Assembly (NCBI GenBank): GCA_030620095.1 | Contig: JAUTXW010002098.1 | Coordinates: 248,001-312,000 of the forward strand | Direction: 5' to 3' | Length of the DNA stretch: 64,000 nt | Origin: Kuschelorhynchus macadamiae | Taxonomy: Eukaryota; Arthropoda; Insecta; Coleoptera; Curculionidae | Part shown: in pieces, positions 11,673-23,399 of the stretch | Position numbering within the stretch: position 1 is the stretch's first letter | Layout of the letters: every line of letters begins with the position of its first letter | Made by a program: the position numbers and the translations under genes | Notes under the pieces: generated by a model | What the model saw: only the letters and a program-made list of their open reading frames with translations | The model's database searches: none | Told to the model about the DNA's origin: nothing

Positions 11673-11719
11673 GTTGCTCCTGATGAAGCTAATAAACCTT
11701 GGCGAAATATTGAGCACTT
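11673..11719 (+). ncRNA. Hammerhead-like motif in PLE right arm
   Basis: TTGCTC, CTGATGA, extra A, GCTAA/TTGGC hairpin, GAA, ATAT, T, GAGCA. Stem I (TGCTC/GAGCA) is intact. The ATAT in the stem III position is self-complementary, as expected if two copies pair to make a dimeric ribozyme. Same caveat as for the left arm: one extra base after CTGATGA. Confidence 0.5.
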
Positions 11720-11814
11720 AAGATGAAAAGAGTTTCTTCTTTTTTTTTCCCACGGACCGCCAGACCCGAAATAAAACCTCTTTGTAATTTCTGTACGGTC
11801 GAAAGTACTTAACT

Positions 11815-11939
<125 letters not shown>

Positions 11940-11979
11940 TAATACAACGATAACAAACAAAAACAAAAACTAGGAATTA

Positions 11980-12765
11980 ATATTTTAACAGCCTATTTAC
12001 GTGACCCCCTCCACTATCCAAGCAATTTTGAAACACTCTTTCCAGTTTCCTAATTGCTTGGGTAATGAAGGTGGGACATTCTGTATTTAAAACCCTAATT
12101 TCATACACTATTTTTTGTCGCAACTCGTCAACACTTTCCGTTCTATTATGATACACTTTATTCTTTAGGTACCACCACAAAAAAAATGTCCAAAGGTGTA
12201 AAGTCGGGACTGTTCGCGGGTCAATGAATATGGCCATATTTGCCAATCCACAAATTATATCGAGCATTTAAAAAATCTGTGACCCTTGCATGTTGTGTGT
12301 TGGTACGCCATCTTGGTGCCAAAATGTTTAAAGGAAACTGCTTCAAAAAATGCTCAATTTTGTTATTTAATATATTTAAATATCGTTCCCCCGTTAATAT
12401 ACCCTGACACCACACATTTATTGACTTCCCCGCCCCTGTCTCTTTCGTTATTTATAATTATTATTACATGTGGATTTCTCGTTGCCCAATGGTGCTTGTT
12501 TTTTTTATTAAACGTTCCGGCTGTGATAAAACAAGCCTCATCGGACCACAAAAGCCTTCTGAATAACAGCATATCTTACCTGAGTCTGGTCAACATATCC
12601 TCAAAGAAGTGAAGGCGTTGGTTAAAATGATGGTTGATTAATAGTTGCACTGGTCTAATTTTATACGGGCGGTATTGATTTCTTTTAGCACTGAACGGAT
12701 GTAGAATCTCGATTTTCCGGTTATCCGAGAGACGTCCGGAATCGATGTGCTCGGATTTTTTAAAA
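11980..12765 (-). pseudogene. Mariner-like transposase, decayed copy
   Basis: From 12765 downward the three frames give ITGKSRFYIRSVL (helix-turn-helix end), LLFRRLLWSDEACF with the first catalytic Asp, HHWATRNPH, ILTGERYLNIL, then FFLWWYLKNKVYHN and GGGHVNRLL at the C-terminus. The second and third Asp regions are damaged (TVPTLHLWTFF where SPDLTPLDFF is expected). The N-terminal part is lost. No terminal repeats are recognised around it. Confidence 0.75.
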
Positions 12766-12918
12766 ATTAGTTTTAATTTAACTTTTAGACTACCTAAAGA
12801 AAGAATTTTTTACCTTCAAAATATAATAATATGGACAATTCCTCGCCCACGTCAAAATTTGCTTGTCTTCTTTGCCTCTGCAAGGATTTTCTTTGTATGT
12901 GCGTGGTTTTTTACTATA

Positions 12919-15688
12919 CAGGATTATTCACGCAACCCGTTCATTAAAAGTTTTTGATGATGCCATTTAGATAAAAATTTCAAATTTTGGAATTAAGGTA
13001 ATGTCAAGTGGTACTTTTATTTTGAAATATTTTTAACTTCCTGTCACTTTGGTTAAACCGGAAGTTGGTATCAACTTGCTTATTTTAAATGGAACGCCCT
13101 ATATTTTATGATACTTTTGGATTCTACTGAGAATTTTAATGCTATTTTATGTAGCATGTCCTATACCTAGGTTCAAGCGTTCTTAAGATACTTGACCTTG
13201 AACCAAAAATGAGCCTTCGGGGTACCACATTTTAAAATCTCATATTTTTGTAAGTTTTGAAGATATAATCTTCATATTTTGCAGACGATCGATAAATAAT
13301 CTTAGGTTTCTATTTTTGTACAGGGTGTCCTAAATTCAGCGGCAAACATTCACATTTTCAAAGCCGCTACAGTCCGTTTTTTTAAATGGGACGCCCTATA
13401 ACTTTATGCGCTATCAAATGTAGAATTTAATTTTCTATCGAACTGTATTAAGGTTCCCTATACCTATTCGTAACCATTTTCGAAATAATCAGGTTTTTAT
13501 TAAACTATCATATGTATTTGCTAAATGCTTACACCGTTACGTAGTAAGCCATGGAAAAACAATTGTTGTGCTTTTCTATTCAACATGACAGCTGATTTGA
13601 AACTTTTAAATTAAAATAAAATAACACTCAAAAGCTGATATTCTCAATTTATTTTATATTCGCGGAGAATGTTACAAAATATTGGAGAGAACGTGCCGTG
13701 AGAGAATGTTTTTAATGAAAAACATCCTCATTTATCGCCAATGAACAAGAGAAAATTGAAGAGGATTGAAACGAAATTTTTTCGTTTCGGAAAAGTTAAA
13801 GTTATAAAAAATGTAATAAATTGTTTACATTATTTTTAACCATATATACTAAGTTCGAGACTGTTTTAAACTTGTTTTAGTGAACTTCAAAATTATAGCA
13901 ATCTAACAATCAACAATAAATAAATAAAATAATAAAATTGAATTATAACAAATGTTCTATATGCTGTCCGTTCATTTGAAGACACATTTCAATTCTTCTT
14001 TGTACAGTTGCTGTGGCCCGTTGAATCTGTCCGTTTTCTAATTCGGCAAAAGCTGTTCGTATCCTGTCCAGTAAATCTTGTTGGTTATTTACTGGGGAAG
14101 CATAGACTTTACCTTTGATAAATCCCCATAAAGGGCCATTGGGACCAATCCAGCGATCTTCAAAAATTCGAGATAATTGGAGATAAACTGCAGCGGAATT
14201 ATGTGCTGGTGCCCCATCTAATTGATACCAATAATTTTGCAGTTCACCAATAGAAATTTCTTCTATAAATTCAGAAACCTTCCCTCGTAGAATTTCCAAA
14301 TACTTATCACTGTTTAAATTGTCTTCATAAATACAGTACCCCACCTGATCATTTAATACTAACATTGAAGCTAAACCTCTCTTGAGAACGCGTTTCGCGT
14401 AAAGCGTGCGGATTTTCTGCTGCCCAGAAATGTTCGTTTCTTCTATTTGTTATTCCTTCTCTAGAAAATTTCGCTTCATCGGTCCAAAATATTTTTGAAA
14501 GGAATTGAGGGTCCTCTTGAATTTTCAAAAACATGAATTCTCAAAATTCTACTCGTCGGACGTCATCACCAGGTCTCAAGGCTTGCACGTTTTGGAAGGA
14601 ATAAGGGTACATATGATGTTCGCTCAAGATTAGAGACAGATGAAGAAGAAATTCCCAAATCGTTTTGTGCCGACGGTATTGAACTTTGCGGGTTTGCGTG
14701 GAAATAAGCTAATGTGTTTATTACGTTATCCTCGGCATTTGTCACTGGTTTCGGAACATTTTTTGTAACTTTAACCTTGCCAAAACGCAAAAAGTTCGTT
14801 TCAATCCTCTTAAATTTTGACTTGTTCATTGGCGGCAAATCAGGGTGGCGTTCATTAAACACACGACACGTTCTCTTCAAAATTTTATAACATTCTCCAT
14901 GAATATAAAATAGATTAAGAATATCAGCGTTTGAGTATTCTTCTATTTCGATTTAGAAGATTTAGTTTATCACTGACAGCTTTTGATAAATAACGCATAC
15001 TAATCATCTGTCATATTGGATATTGGATCTCAATTGTTTTTCCATGGCTCACCATTGGAACATGTAAACATTTAAGCAAATACATACGATATTTTTATAA
15101 AACCCAAATATTTCGAAAATGGTTACGTATAGGTATAGGGAACCTTAATACAGTTCGATAGAAAATGAAATTCTACATTTGATAGTGCATAAAATTATAG
15201 GGTGTCCCATTTTAAAAAACGGACTTTAGCGGCTTTGAAAATGTGAATGTTTGCCGCTGAATTTAGGACACCCTGTATAAAAATAGACAAATTCAATAAA
15301 AAAAATAGAGACCTAAGATTATTTACCGATGGTCTGCAAAGAAGATGAAGACTATATCTTCAAAACTTATAAAAATATGAGATTTTAAAATTTGGTACCC
15401 CGAAGGCTCATTTTCGGTTCAAGGTCAAATATCTTAAGAACGCTTGAACCTAGGTATAGGAGATGCTACATAAAATAGCATTAAAATTCTCCGTAGAATC
15501 CAAAAATATCATAAAATACAGGGTATTCCATTTGAAATAAGCAAGTTGATACCAACTTCCGGTTAAACCGGAAGTGACAGGAAGTTGAAAATATTTCAAA
15601 AAAGAAGTACCGTTTGACCTTACCTTAATCCCAAAATTTTAAATTTTTATCTAAATGGCATCATCAAAAACTTTTAATGAACGTGTTG
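12919..15688 (-). mobile_element. Mariner-like element with ~0.9 kb inverted arms
   Basis: The left end begins CAGGATTATTCACGC after TATA. The segment 12933-13815 is repeated in reverse at about 14755-15688. The arms include several GGGTGTCC-type phrases and, at their inner ends, the 5' part of the transposase gene itself: MNKSKFKRIETNF on the right arm and its inverted duplicate at 13741-13815 on the left. The transposase (13943-14893) therefore has a second copy of its own N-terminal region facing it. Confidence 0.75.
13943..14893 (-). pseudogene. Mariner-like transposase lacking the third Asp motif
   Basis: Frames read from 14893 down give the N-terminal part (MNKSKFKRIETNF, FLRFGKVKV, then a second helix region with NDLGISSSSVSNL), IFWTDEAKFS with the first catalytic Asp, HFWAAENPHALRE, and YQLDGAPAHN with the second. 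After DRWIGPNGP the protein jumps straight to LWGFIKGKVYASP, so the block that should hold WPARSPDLTPLDFF is gone without loss of frame. The end is GQHIEHLL, the usual C-terminus. Without the third acidic residue it cannot cut DNA; two frameshifts also break it. Confidence 0.8.
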
Positions 15689-16057
15689 TATATGCAACAG
15701 TTGTTCTTGAGGGAACTCTTGCATCAGGGTATAGCAGCCTGTATTGTCGCACTCCAATTGACGCATTATTAACATTTTCGAAAAAAGTTGAGGAATTTTT
15801 AGTTTTTCTTCTTCGGTAAACTGCATTTTAGATTGTATTAATTTTGTTTTCAGTAAAATCAATAAAATATTTTACTTACGAATAAAAGTAAGTGTTTTGT
15901 TTTTGTTGATGACATTCCATGGGTAAAGCGATTTCATAATTTCATTGGTACCGCGATTTAAGTATGGCTGCATATCTGTGAAATTGTCATATGTGGTAAC
16001 TTTAAAGTGGAGTAAGTCAAGATTTTCCGTTCGTCTTTTGTTTTTAAAATTGCCGCC
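15689..16057. other. No recognisable feature
   Basis: The flank right of the truncated mariner arm; nothing named. Confidence 0.5.
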
Positions 16058-16172
16058 ATATATATCTTTAGGAAATTCCCTATAGCTTTCGTAGGAACCA
16101 TTTCTTCGTGTCTTGAAAAAATAAACCTGTCAGGGGGTGGCAAATTATAAAAAATAACCCTGTACCTGTGAG
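16058..16172 (-). repeat. Dispersed repeat (TACAGGGTTATTTTTT type), copy 2
   Basis: Reverse-complement match to 9348-9450, ending TAACCCTGTA on the plus strand. Confidence 0.6.
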
Positions 16173-16384
16173 TTTACTTATCATATTTTAGTTAATTTCA
16201 GTAATGCGATAGGGTTACCCGCTATGTCTCAAATAAATAAATAAAATAAGGGGCCCTTTTAAATATTAACTGATATACGGGGCATTCCATTTAAGACATG
16301 GTTAATGACCGTTCCTGACGGTTGAGAATTAACAAAAAGTTTTTCTCTTAAACACACATAAATGAGTATCTATTGCCAAGTAAT

Positions 16385-16490
16385 AATGATTGTAGCGTTA
16401 TTTATTCATGTTCCTTGAACGAAGGATTAATTTCCTGATATTCTGAAAATAGGCCTATGGGATCTATATTTAGATGTGGCAATATATTAG
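16385..16490 (+). repeat. Dispersed repeat, copy 2
   Basis: Matches 7065-7175 (CATGTTCCTTGAACGA, ATAGGCCTATG). A GGGGCATTCCATTTAAG phrase just upstream (16278) recalls GGTGTTCCATTAAAA upstream of copy 1, so the repeat may be longer. Confidence 0.55.
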
Positions 16491-17036
16491 GTCTAACTTC
16501 GTAGGAGCTTGCTTGTCTAAATTGGGTTAAATTTATTTGTTTTTAAAACTAAGGGGCATGGCACAAACTAAACGTATTTTCCAATGAGTTCCATGAAGCT
16601 TCAATAAATAGTATTAGTATGTTGTTGTCGACGCTTTAAGAAAACTTTTTGGCTATTGCACCATACCTCGCAAACCTCGCAAAGGGTGAGCCAGATATCG
16701 AGGTTCAAAACGTATATTTTCATTTTTATATTTTCACATCAAAATATTTCGGGCATCGAATATCGTTTTGAACCGATTTTAATATGAAATATCATTATAG
16801 TAAGATGCACAATTATATGCCTCGTTTATACATGGCAACACATAAAATTGGTAAATAATATACAATAAATCAAAGCTGAATCTTATATTACACTGATTAG
16901 AATTATGCTACAACTGATGCTAAAATAAGTTACTTGAATGTGACTCTGTTTTTGGATTATTAAATATTCTTTAAATAATACGGGTAAAAGATCTTAGACT
17001 TCAAACTTCTATATCAGCCAAATCTCATCCTATATA
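16491..17036. other. No recognisable feature
   Basis: AT-rich; no frame or structured repeat that I can name. Confidence 0.5.
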
Positions 17037-17577
17037 CAGGGTGTTACAAACTCGATGGGGTCTCAAAAACCGTAAGAGATACGAGATTGGTTAAATTAGG
17101 GCAAAGTTGCGCAATTTAGTGTCGAATATATGCAGTAGACAAAGTTGGAAAATCCGACTACTTCCGAAGATATCCGTTAAAAACTGAAAATCGTCTTTTT
17201 TATTTTTTTCAGACTGCATTTGAAGAGAAAGAATACTCTAAATGTAAGATTGCATTGCATCATTAGTTTTGAGAGCTTGTAAAAAATATTAAATCTGTAT
17301 TTAAAAAATTAAGTTGATGATGAGACCTCGAAGACGAAACGTCGGATTTTAAATCTGAGAAAACCCTCTCGTAGAGAAAGAAAAAAGACTATAAGTATAT
17401 AAAATGTATGTTGTGATATCTCTTCAAATGCAGCCTAAACAGAATGAAAAGGCCAATGACGATTCGGTTTTTTTACGGATATCTTCGGAAATAATGGGAA
17501 TTTTCCAACTTTGTCAACGGCATATTATTCGAAATTAAATTGCGCAAATTTGCCCCCATTGAATTTGTAACACCCTG
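17037..17577. mobile_element. 541-bp MITE (CAGGGTGTTACAAA ends)
   Basis: It begins CAGGGTGTTACAAA and ends TTTGTAACACCCTG, with TA on both sides as for Tc1/mariner elements. Arms of roughly 170 bases (17037-17215 and 17420-17577) pair with moderate divergence. No transposase. The central part carries a hammerhead-like phrase at 17314. Confidence 0.8.
17314..17346 (+). ncRNA. Hammerhead-like phrase in MITE
   Basis: TTGATGATGAGACC, then TCGAAGACGAAACGTC. It has the TGATGA and GAAACGTC boxes, but the first core C is T and stem II is weak. It belongs to a variant group also seen at 40219, 42398, 48166 and 49427. Confidence 0.25.
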
Positions 17578-17779
17578 TATATATAAAAACCAAACATTAT
17601 TTTTTAAACGAAAGCTGGAAAATGTCATTAGATATCAGATTTTGTTAATCAAAACAAGCCTATTTTATGGAATTCTTTTTAGTATGCCAAGTAATTTGTT
17701 TGTTTATATAATAGGAATTACCGAAGTCCCCTCCAGGAAAATTAGATGTTGTAAAGGTCATTTGATACTTTGTTGTAAC

Positions 17780-17960
17780 AGCGACAAATTCAACAAGACG
17801 GAACAAGATGGCGGTTTTAAAAAATCAGAGTAACAACTACTTGTTCAGGTTATTTTAAATCATGCCCAAAAATCAAGTGTAGCATAGTTAGAAACTGGTA
17901 AAATATTGGTATGAATCCAATATGGTGGAACAAAATGGCGCCCAATAAAAATGTTTGAAA
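17780..17960 (+). repeat. ATGGCGGC-type repeat copy
   Basis: Contains GGAACAAGATGGCGG and GGTGGAACAAAATGGCGCCC, matching 985-1190. Confidence 0.7.
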
Positions 17961-19424
17961 AGACAGTACAGACGTGGTACTAGGTGACTATGTGCAGCTC
18001 GCCCAACATAGGATTGCGGGTCTAAACGTTCACGAGATGCTCGGACGTAAACAGATAAGGCATTCGGACCAAAGGGGATATACTACCTACGTATTACGAC
18101 ATCAACAATACATCCACAATACCTCTTTTTGAATATCGGAGTACCCTCAATAAAAATAGGTAAAATGTTTATAGCCCTTAATTAAAATGTATGGGCAAAA
18201 ACATAACATACGAGTCAATTCGATTTTTTTTTTAATTAATTGAAAAACAAATTAATTTACATTAGAATAAACATACATAAAAATAACAAGGAAATTAAAA
18301 GTTTTAAAAAATGTCACTGTCAATGTTACCTGAAACCCTCTCCGAGATATAGCGACTGAAAGGTAAAATTTTGTTTCGCCGTGAAGACAACTACACGACC
18401 AAGTCCTAATCAATAAAATCTGCACCATCTGGTACGTGACCGCGTCGTGACTCTTTTGTTATTATTTTATATCTTTTTCTACATAATGAATAAAAATAGT
18501 GTAATATTTTGAAGCAAGGTTAAGTTTTTGTACTATTTAATTACATTATCGTGTTTCACAAAAATCGTTTTTTGATATTTGCCATTTTTATTACATTACT
18601 TTTTAATTTTCTCTAAAACGTTAATTTAAAACTTTGACTTTAAACTCAGACCAAGTTTCTATTACAGGCAATATGTTTTACGAGCAGTTTGACGCTAAAA
18701 TATTATGGGACGCTTAAAAGTTTTTAACTGTCGCCTCGTCTAGTGGAAAAGTATTTTATATGGGTTAAATTGACCGTTTTATCACGGAATTTTCTAGTGA
18801 CAGTAATTCTTTGCCTGATGTTTAAATTAAAATACAAAAAAAACCGTAAAACATGTTAAATTTTTTTTTATGTATAAAAATACTTTTTTCAACTATACTG
18901 GAGGACTTCAAAATAAAAAAAAAATGTATTTCAGAAGCATTTAGCTTATATAGAAAACAGTGAACCCCGTCAAATTCCTTTTTTTATGTATATAAACAAA
19001 TAATTTTTTAAGTATACAGGCTAGTCCTAGGACAAATATATACTACAGAAAATAAGGCAAATTTTGTTATAATTTTGTATATATTTTTTTATTATACAGG
19101 TTACTGCTGTATAATATTTAAGAGTGCAGCTTTTCTAACAAACAGGGAGAAACACCTTAAATTTCTTCTATTTTTGGTGTGTGTGGGTGTCCCTAAATAT
19201 CATGTACAATTGGAAAGGTGTGATTCTTTGGTTTGTTTATAACTGAAATTTTAAATAAACTTAGTTTTAGTTTTTTCTTTATAGCCCCTGCAATTTTTGA
19301 GGTATTTATCTCAAATTTTGGAATAAGGTTACGCAATAGGAAATACATTAGTTAGAATCTATAGGAAGCCATTTTTGCAGGGGTCATGCCCTTTTTTCTC
19401 TCCTGGACTTTTTTGCAGGGAACC
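17961..19424. other. Gene-poor AT-rich stretch
   Basis: No coding motif. The last few hundred bases may be a diverged outer part of the mariner terminal repeat that becomes recognisable at 19425. Confidence 0.45.
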
Positions 19425-19720
19425 GCTGGTAAATTCTAAAAAACAAAATCATTTTTCTATCTTATTTAGAAACTTTTTGTTCTCTTGTAGTTTTTTCGTA
19501 TCTCTGGCCTTTATCGAGAAAAAAAATTAAAAAATGGTATTTTGTAATTTACTAGATTAACCTAATTTCTTTGAAATGGTTTCTAGTAGGCTTTGACTTT
19601 ATTTGGATAATCTTTTGTTCTATTGATTTTGACATCTGGCATTTCAAATCGTAAGTTGTGTTAATATTAAGGGTTGTAAAGAGTAAAAGTGTTTTAAATA
19701 CTCGTTATAATCCCCTTACA

Positions 19721-19930
19721 ATGAAAATTTATACGAATTCTGAAATGGCTGAGATGCATTTTATCTATGGCCTTGGGAATGGAAATGCATGAGAAGCCAG
19801 ATATCTGTACATGGAACGCTATCCAAACAGAATAACGTAATCATGCAGGTAAACCATGAAACCATGTACTGTTCGAACACCACAGATCGAAGAAGCTGTT
19901 CTAAATGAAATAGAAAAAACACCAATAAAA
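19721..19930 (+). pseudogene. Mariner transposase N-terminus (DUF4817)
   Basis: From the ATG at 19721 the frame reads MKIYTNSEMAEMHFIYGLGN, a stop, then EARYLYMERYPNRI: the DUF4817 helix-turn-helix start shared with the copy at 60793. After VLNEIEKTPIK it is cut off near 19930 and resumes at about 22345 with ISALLNISHQFVWRIL, the expected next part. Confidence 0.75.
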
Positions 19931-19974
19931 GTATGCTTTATTGCCGCAGAAAAAAACAAAACAATGAAAAAACG
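19931..19974 (-). mobile_element. LINE 3'-end scrap
   Basis: ATGCTTTATTGCCGCAGAAA repeats the element end seen at 2179, lying between the mariner and the left DIRS terminus. Confidence 0.45.
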
Positions 19975-20212
19975 AAATTGTATTACAGCGCACAGTTCGA
20001 AGATATATTAAATATAACCATATAGTCCGTCCCTGCGCGACTCGCTACGCACGATTTATTAGACTCTTATATTCAGATAAAAAAAATTCCATTCCATCAT
20101 CCTGTACCCCGTCGCCGAAGTCCAATTATCACTCTTAAATCAAAAGAAACTTCAGGCTTAACACCAACATCTCGACGAGGCCGATCTCCAACAGCCTTAT
20201 CTAATCAGTTTA

Positions 20213-20809
20213 TAGCCACAATTCCGTGGGCCGGTCTCTGTACGAAATGAAAACGAAAACCTTCCAGAAGAATATGCTAAAACTTTAGGATCCAATCCTA
20301 ACGTAAAGAAAAACAAACATTTTGATCTCCACCAGGCCTTGGTCTCGCGATGGAATCATTTTTTGATTCACAGTCTAACCACTGAGGCAGTAGACAACTT
20401 GCTTTCAACTTACGAAAGCCCTAAAAATATAAATTTACTCGCTCCCAAGATAAATCCGGAGCTGAAGTTCTCAATTTCAGGTCCTAACCAAAAAAGAGAT
20501 CATAATCACGCTGAATACCAAAACCATTTAGGTAGTAGCCTTTCTGCTTTAGGCAAGGTCATGAATATTAATTTAAACCGAGAGGAGGGCGTGGACAAAA
20601 AGGAGAAAGAGAAAATACTTCATCATATTAACGACACGAGTCGTATTATTACCAATTTATTCTACAAAATGTCTTGCGTCAGAAAGCAGTTTATATATCC
20701 TTTATTGGATCCAAAATTCAAAGACATAGTGGAAAGAACGACGCCTGGTGAATTTCTCTTTGGGCCAGATTTGGCGGAAAAAATCAAAGAACTCAAGAAA
20801 CAACAGTGA
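20213..20809 (+). CDS. DIRS gag-like protein (ORF1 part)
   Basis: The open frame extends from just after a TAG near 20210 to 20809, about 198 residues; the first ATG inside it is at 20349, so the true start is uncertain. It lies between the left terminal repeat and the RT, the usual place of DIRS ORF1. Visible traits: HFDLHQALVSRWNHFL near the start, a charged middle with EEGVDKKEKEKILHH, and VRKQFIYPLLDPKFKDIVE followed by a Lys-rich end. I recognise it by position and general resemblance to DIRS ORF1 proteins of insects. It probably lost its N-terminus. Confidence 0.55.
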
Positions 20810-21205
20810 GGGGGCTAAAGGCGACCTATACTAGCACTAGCCAAGTTAGGCCCCCAACATCAAAAAAAATTAGGCCAAAAAGTTTAAATTAAAACAGGTG
20901 AAATAAATACCAAACAATCTTTAAACCGGACCCGCCCCATTCGTTATGTAGATTACCACCGGAAAACGAGTTACCAAAAGGGGCACAAGAAGGATTACTA
21001 CAACAAGAAGAGGAAAAATTAGAACACTCGGTGGAGGTAGAAGAAATATCAGTAAGTAATAACAACATTATGAACATTGCAGGTAGATTTTTATTCCAAC
21101 TAGTGCAAATTAACTTCGAATCCTGTAATTTTAAAATGGATAAAGGGTTAAAAAATACTACTTATTCGGGCTCATGTTCAAAGTAAACCTCCAATTTCGC
21201 CAAAA

Positions 21206-21541
21206 TTGTCTACCTCAGAAGCCAATGTACTAAGGGTAGCTATTACTAACCTGCAGTCATTAGACGCCGTAAAGCATTGTAAACCAGTTAAGAATCACTT
21301 TTTTTCCAGGTATTTTCTAGCACGAAAACCTAATGGAAAAAGACGATTTATATTAAACTTAAAACGTTTTAATAAATTTGTTTTCGCAACACATTTTAAA
21401 CTTGAAGATATTAGAACATTATCAAGATTACTTTTAAAGGGTTATTTAATGGCATCTATTGACCTAAAAGATACTTATTTCCTAGTAAATGTTAGCGTAA
21501 ATCACAGGAAATATTTAAGATTTTCTTTTAATAGTAAATAA
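21206..21541 (+). pseudogene. DIRS reverse transcriptase, truncated
   Basis: The 111-residue frame has FLARKPNGKRRFILNLK, HFKLEDIRT and MASIDLKDTYFLV, where the Asp of SIDLKD is RT motif A. This wording is typical of DIRS RTs. The frame stops after RKYLRFSFNSK, before motifs B and C, and the following 350 bases up to the internal complementary region hold no RT, RNase H or recombinase sequence. An internal deletion removed them. Confidence 0.8.
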
Positions 21542-21892
21542 TAGTTTCAATACATTTGTTTATGGAATTACAAAAACGAGTCCTCTTATTCATAGACATA
21601 ATAAAAATAATCTTACACTTAATATATGCTCGCTTGCTAAGTATACAGATATAAAAATTCTTTCTAGCCGGCGCGCGGCGTGTCATCGATAAAGATAAAT
21701 ACGATACGACGAAATTTTATCCAAAATGCAGTAAATTAGACCTCCTAAATCAAAAGGATCACTGCGGGAAAGAAACCACTTAAACGCTTAAGCAAGCAAT
21801 ATCCCTACGACTGAAAACTGAAATAAAATTGTACAGTCTGTCTACACAACTGCCTTTACTTATCTTTAAACAACTACATGATTATATTTACT

Positions 21893-21994
21893 ATATCTTC
21901 GGACTGTGCGCTGTAATACAATTATACAATTAAACGAACTTACGTGTGACGTTTAATTGTAATTGTATAAAGCGCACAGTCCGAAGATATATTA
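21893..21994. repeat. DIRS internal complementary region
   Basis: The first half (21893-21923) is the reverse complement of the left outer end near 19976-20006. The second half (to 21994) is the reverse complement of the right outer end near 22195-22266. In DIRS replication this region is thought to guide joining of the cDNA ends into a circle. Confidence 0.85.
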
Positions 21995-22344
21995 ACCCTC
22001 CCGTCCCAAAATATTTTTATCAGCGAACACTGACAAACATACCCCCTAAGGCAATTGTTTAAGCATCTTTAAATGAAATGAGGTCACTCTGGGCACGCGG
22101 TACAGGATGATGGAACGGAATTTTTTTTCTGAATATTAGAGTCTAATAAATCGTGCGTAGGGAGTCGCGCAGGGGCAGACTACATGGTTATATTAAATAT
22201 ATCTTCTGACTGTGCGCTTTATACAATTTCAGTTGAACGTCACACGTAAGTTCGTTTAATTGTATAGTATTAGTCGAAAAAAAAATCATATTTTTCGATA
22301 GGTTAATGCAAATACATAAATTGTAAATATAACACGGACATAAC

Positions 22345-23141
22345 ATAAAACCAGCACTAGAAAAATTTCCGCATTATTAAATATTAGCCATCAATTTGTT
22401 TGGCGTATCTTGCATGATTCTCTGCTATGCCCTTATGACAATCAAAGGGTGCAGGCGCTCCTTCCCCGGGAATTTCTGCAGGTGGTACCTTAATAGGCTA
22501 ACAGCAAACCCATACTTTGATTGTATCATCCTTTTTGTTGACGAAATCAATTTTCCAAGAACTTCCATTATGATTTTTCCATAACAACCATTTATAGGCA
22601 GACGAGAATCCTCATGAAATTGTCGAAACTCATTTTCAGGAGCAGTTTTCATTAAATGTTTGGGGTGGTATAATCGGGGATGATTTGATTTCTGATCATT
22701 TGATTTCTTTTTACCTGGTCGACTTACTAGTGACTTACCTTACCTTAACTCTTATGCTGAGAAATCAAATGTGGTACATGCATGAGGGCAGCCCAGCACA
22801 TTTTTCTATTTTGGCTCGGGAGTATTTAAATGCAGTATATCAAAACAAGTGGATAGAACGAGGTGAACGTCAGCCATGGCCCCCTAGGTTCCCTGACCTA
22901 AATAGCTTAGATTTTTTCCTATGGGGACATCTCAAGTCACTAGTGTATACATATATCGGTGAATACAGTCGATGACCTACGATATCGAATAATAGATGGA
23001 TTTGAAACCGTAAGAAATACTCCTGAGATGTTTGAAAGAGTGCGAGATTCAATACGGAGACGAGCGTGTATACCCTTGGCGGACGTCACTTCCAACAATT
23101 TTTGTAAAGTAGTTTTTTGTCTTATTGTTGTTAATTGTTAA
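22345..23141 (+). pseudogene. Mariner transposase C-terminal part
   Basis: This continues the protein begun at 19721: ISALLNISHQFVWRIL, QALLPRE, then IILFVDEINF with the first Asp, FSLNVWGGIIGD, MWYMHEGSPAHF, where the second catalytic Asp is replaced by Glu (HEG for HDG), and WPPRFPDLNSLDFFLWGHL with the third. It ends with FERVRDSIRRR. Frameshifts occur near 22580, 22690 and 22965, and an in-frame stop lies in the HNNHL region. Confidence 0.75.
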
Positions 23142-23399
23142 TTATTGTTGTTAAAACCTAAATAAGTTTTCACAGCTTTAATGTTTAATTTTTAACTAGA
23201 TTGTGATGAATAAAATATCAAAATCAATAAAACAAGAGATTATCCAAATAAAGCCTTAGCCTACTAGACTATTTCAAAGAAGTAGTTTCATCTAAAGGGT
23301 TGAAGATACGAAAAAAACTACAAGAGGACAAAAAGTTTCTAAGAATTTGTTTTTTAGAAGCTACCAGCGGCTGTTGTACGACAATTAGACCTGCGTTGC

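Larger units (their letters stand above)
9517..11784 (-). mobile_element. Penelope-like element with inverted 3' arms
   Basis: A minus-strand PLE occupies the centre. Its 3' part (9517-10149) is repeated in inverted orientation at 11147-11784, about 635 bases with few differences. Each arm carries the end of the GIY-YIG reading frame and a hammerhead-like motif (9584-9628 and 11673-11719). (TA)n tracts lie left of it and about 30 bases right of it. PLEs are known for partial tandem or inverted copies and for hammerhead motifs in their repeats, which fits. Confidence 0.75.
19975..22266 (+). mobile_element. DIRS-type retrotransposon, internally deleted
   Basis: Inverted terminal repeats of about 125 bases lie at 19975-20105 and about 22085-22266; both include CTACGCACGATTTATTAG or its complement. 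An internal complementary region at 21893-21994 combines the complement of the extreme left end (ATATCTTCGGACTGTGCGC) with that of the extreme right end. That arrangement is diagnostic of DIRS elements. Inside are a gag-like frame and the start of an RT. The rest of the RT, the RNase H and the tyrosine recombinase are missing. Confidence 0.85.
19425..23378 (+). mobile_element. Mariner-like element split by DIRS insertion
   Basis: Arms at about 19425-19650 and 23220-23378 pair in inverted orientation (for example GATTATCCAAATAAAG on the right against its complement on the left). The transposase start (19721-19930) and remainder (22345-23141) lie between them, separated by a LINE scrap and a DIRS element. 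The right arm is cut short at the Crypton fragment. Confidence 0.65.
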
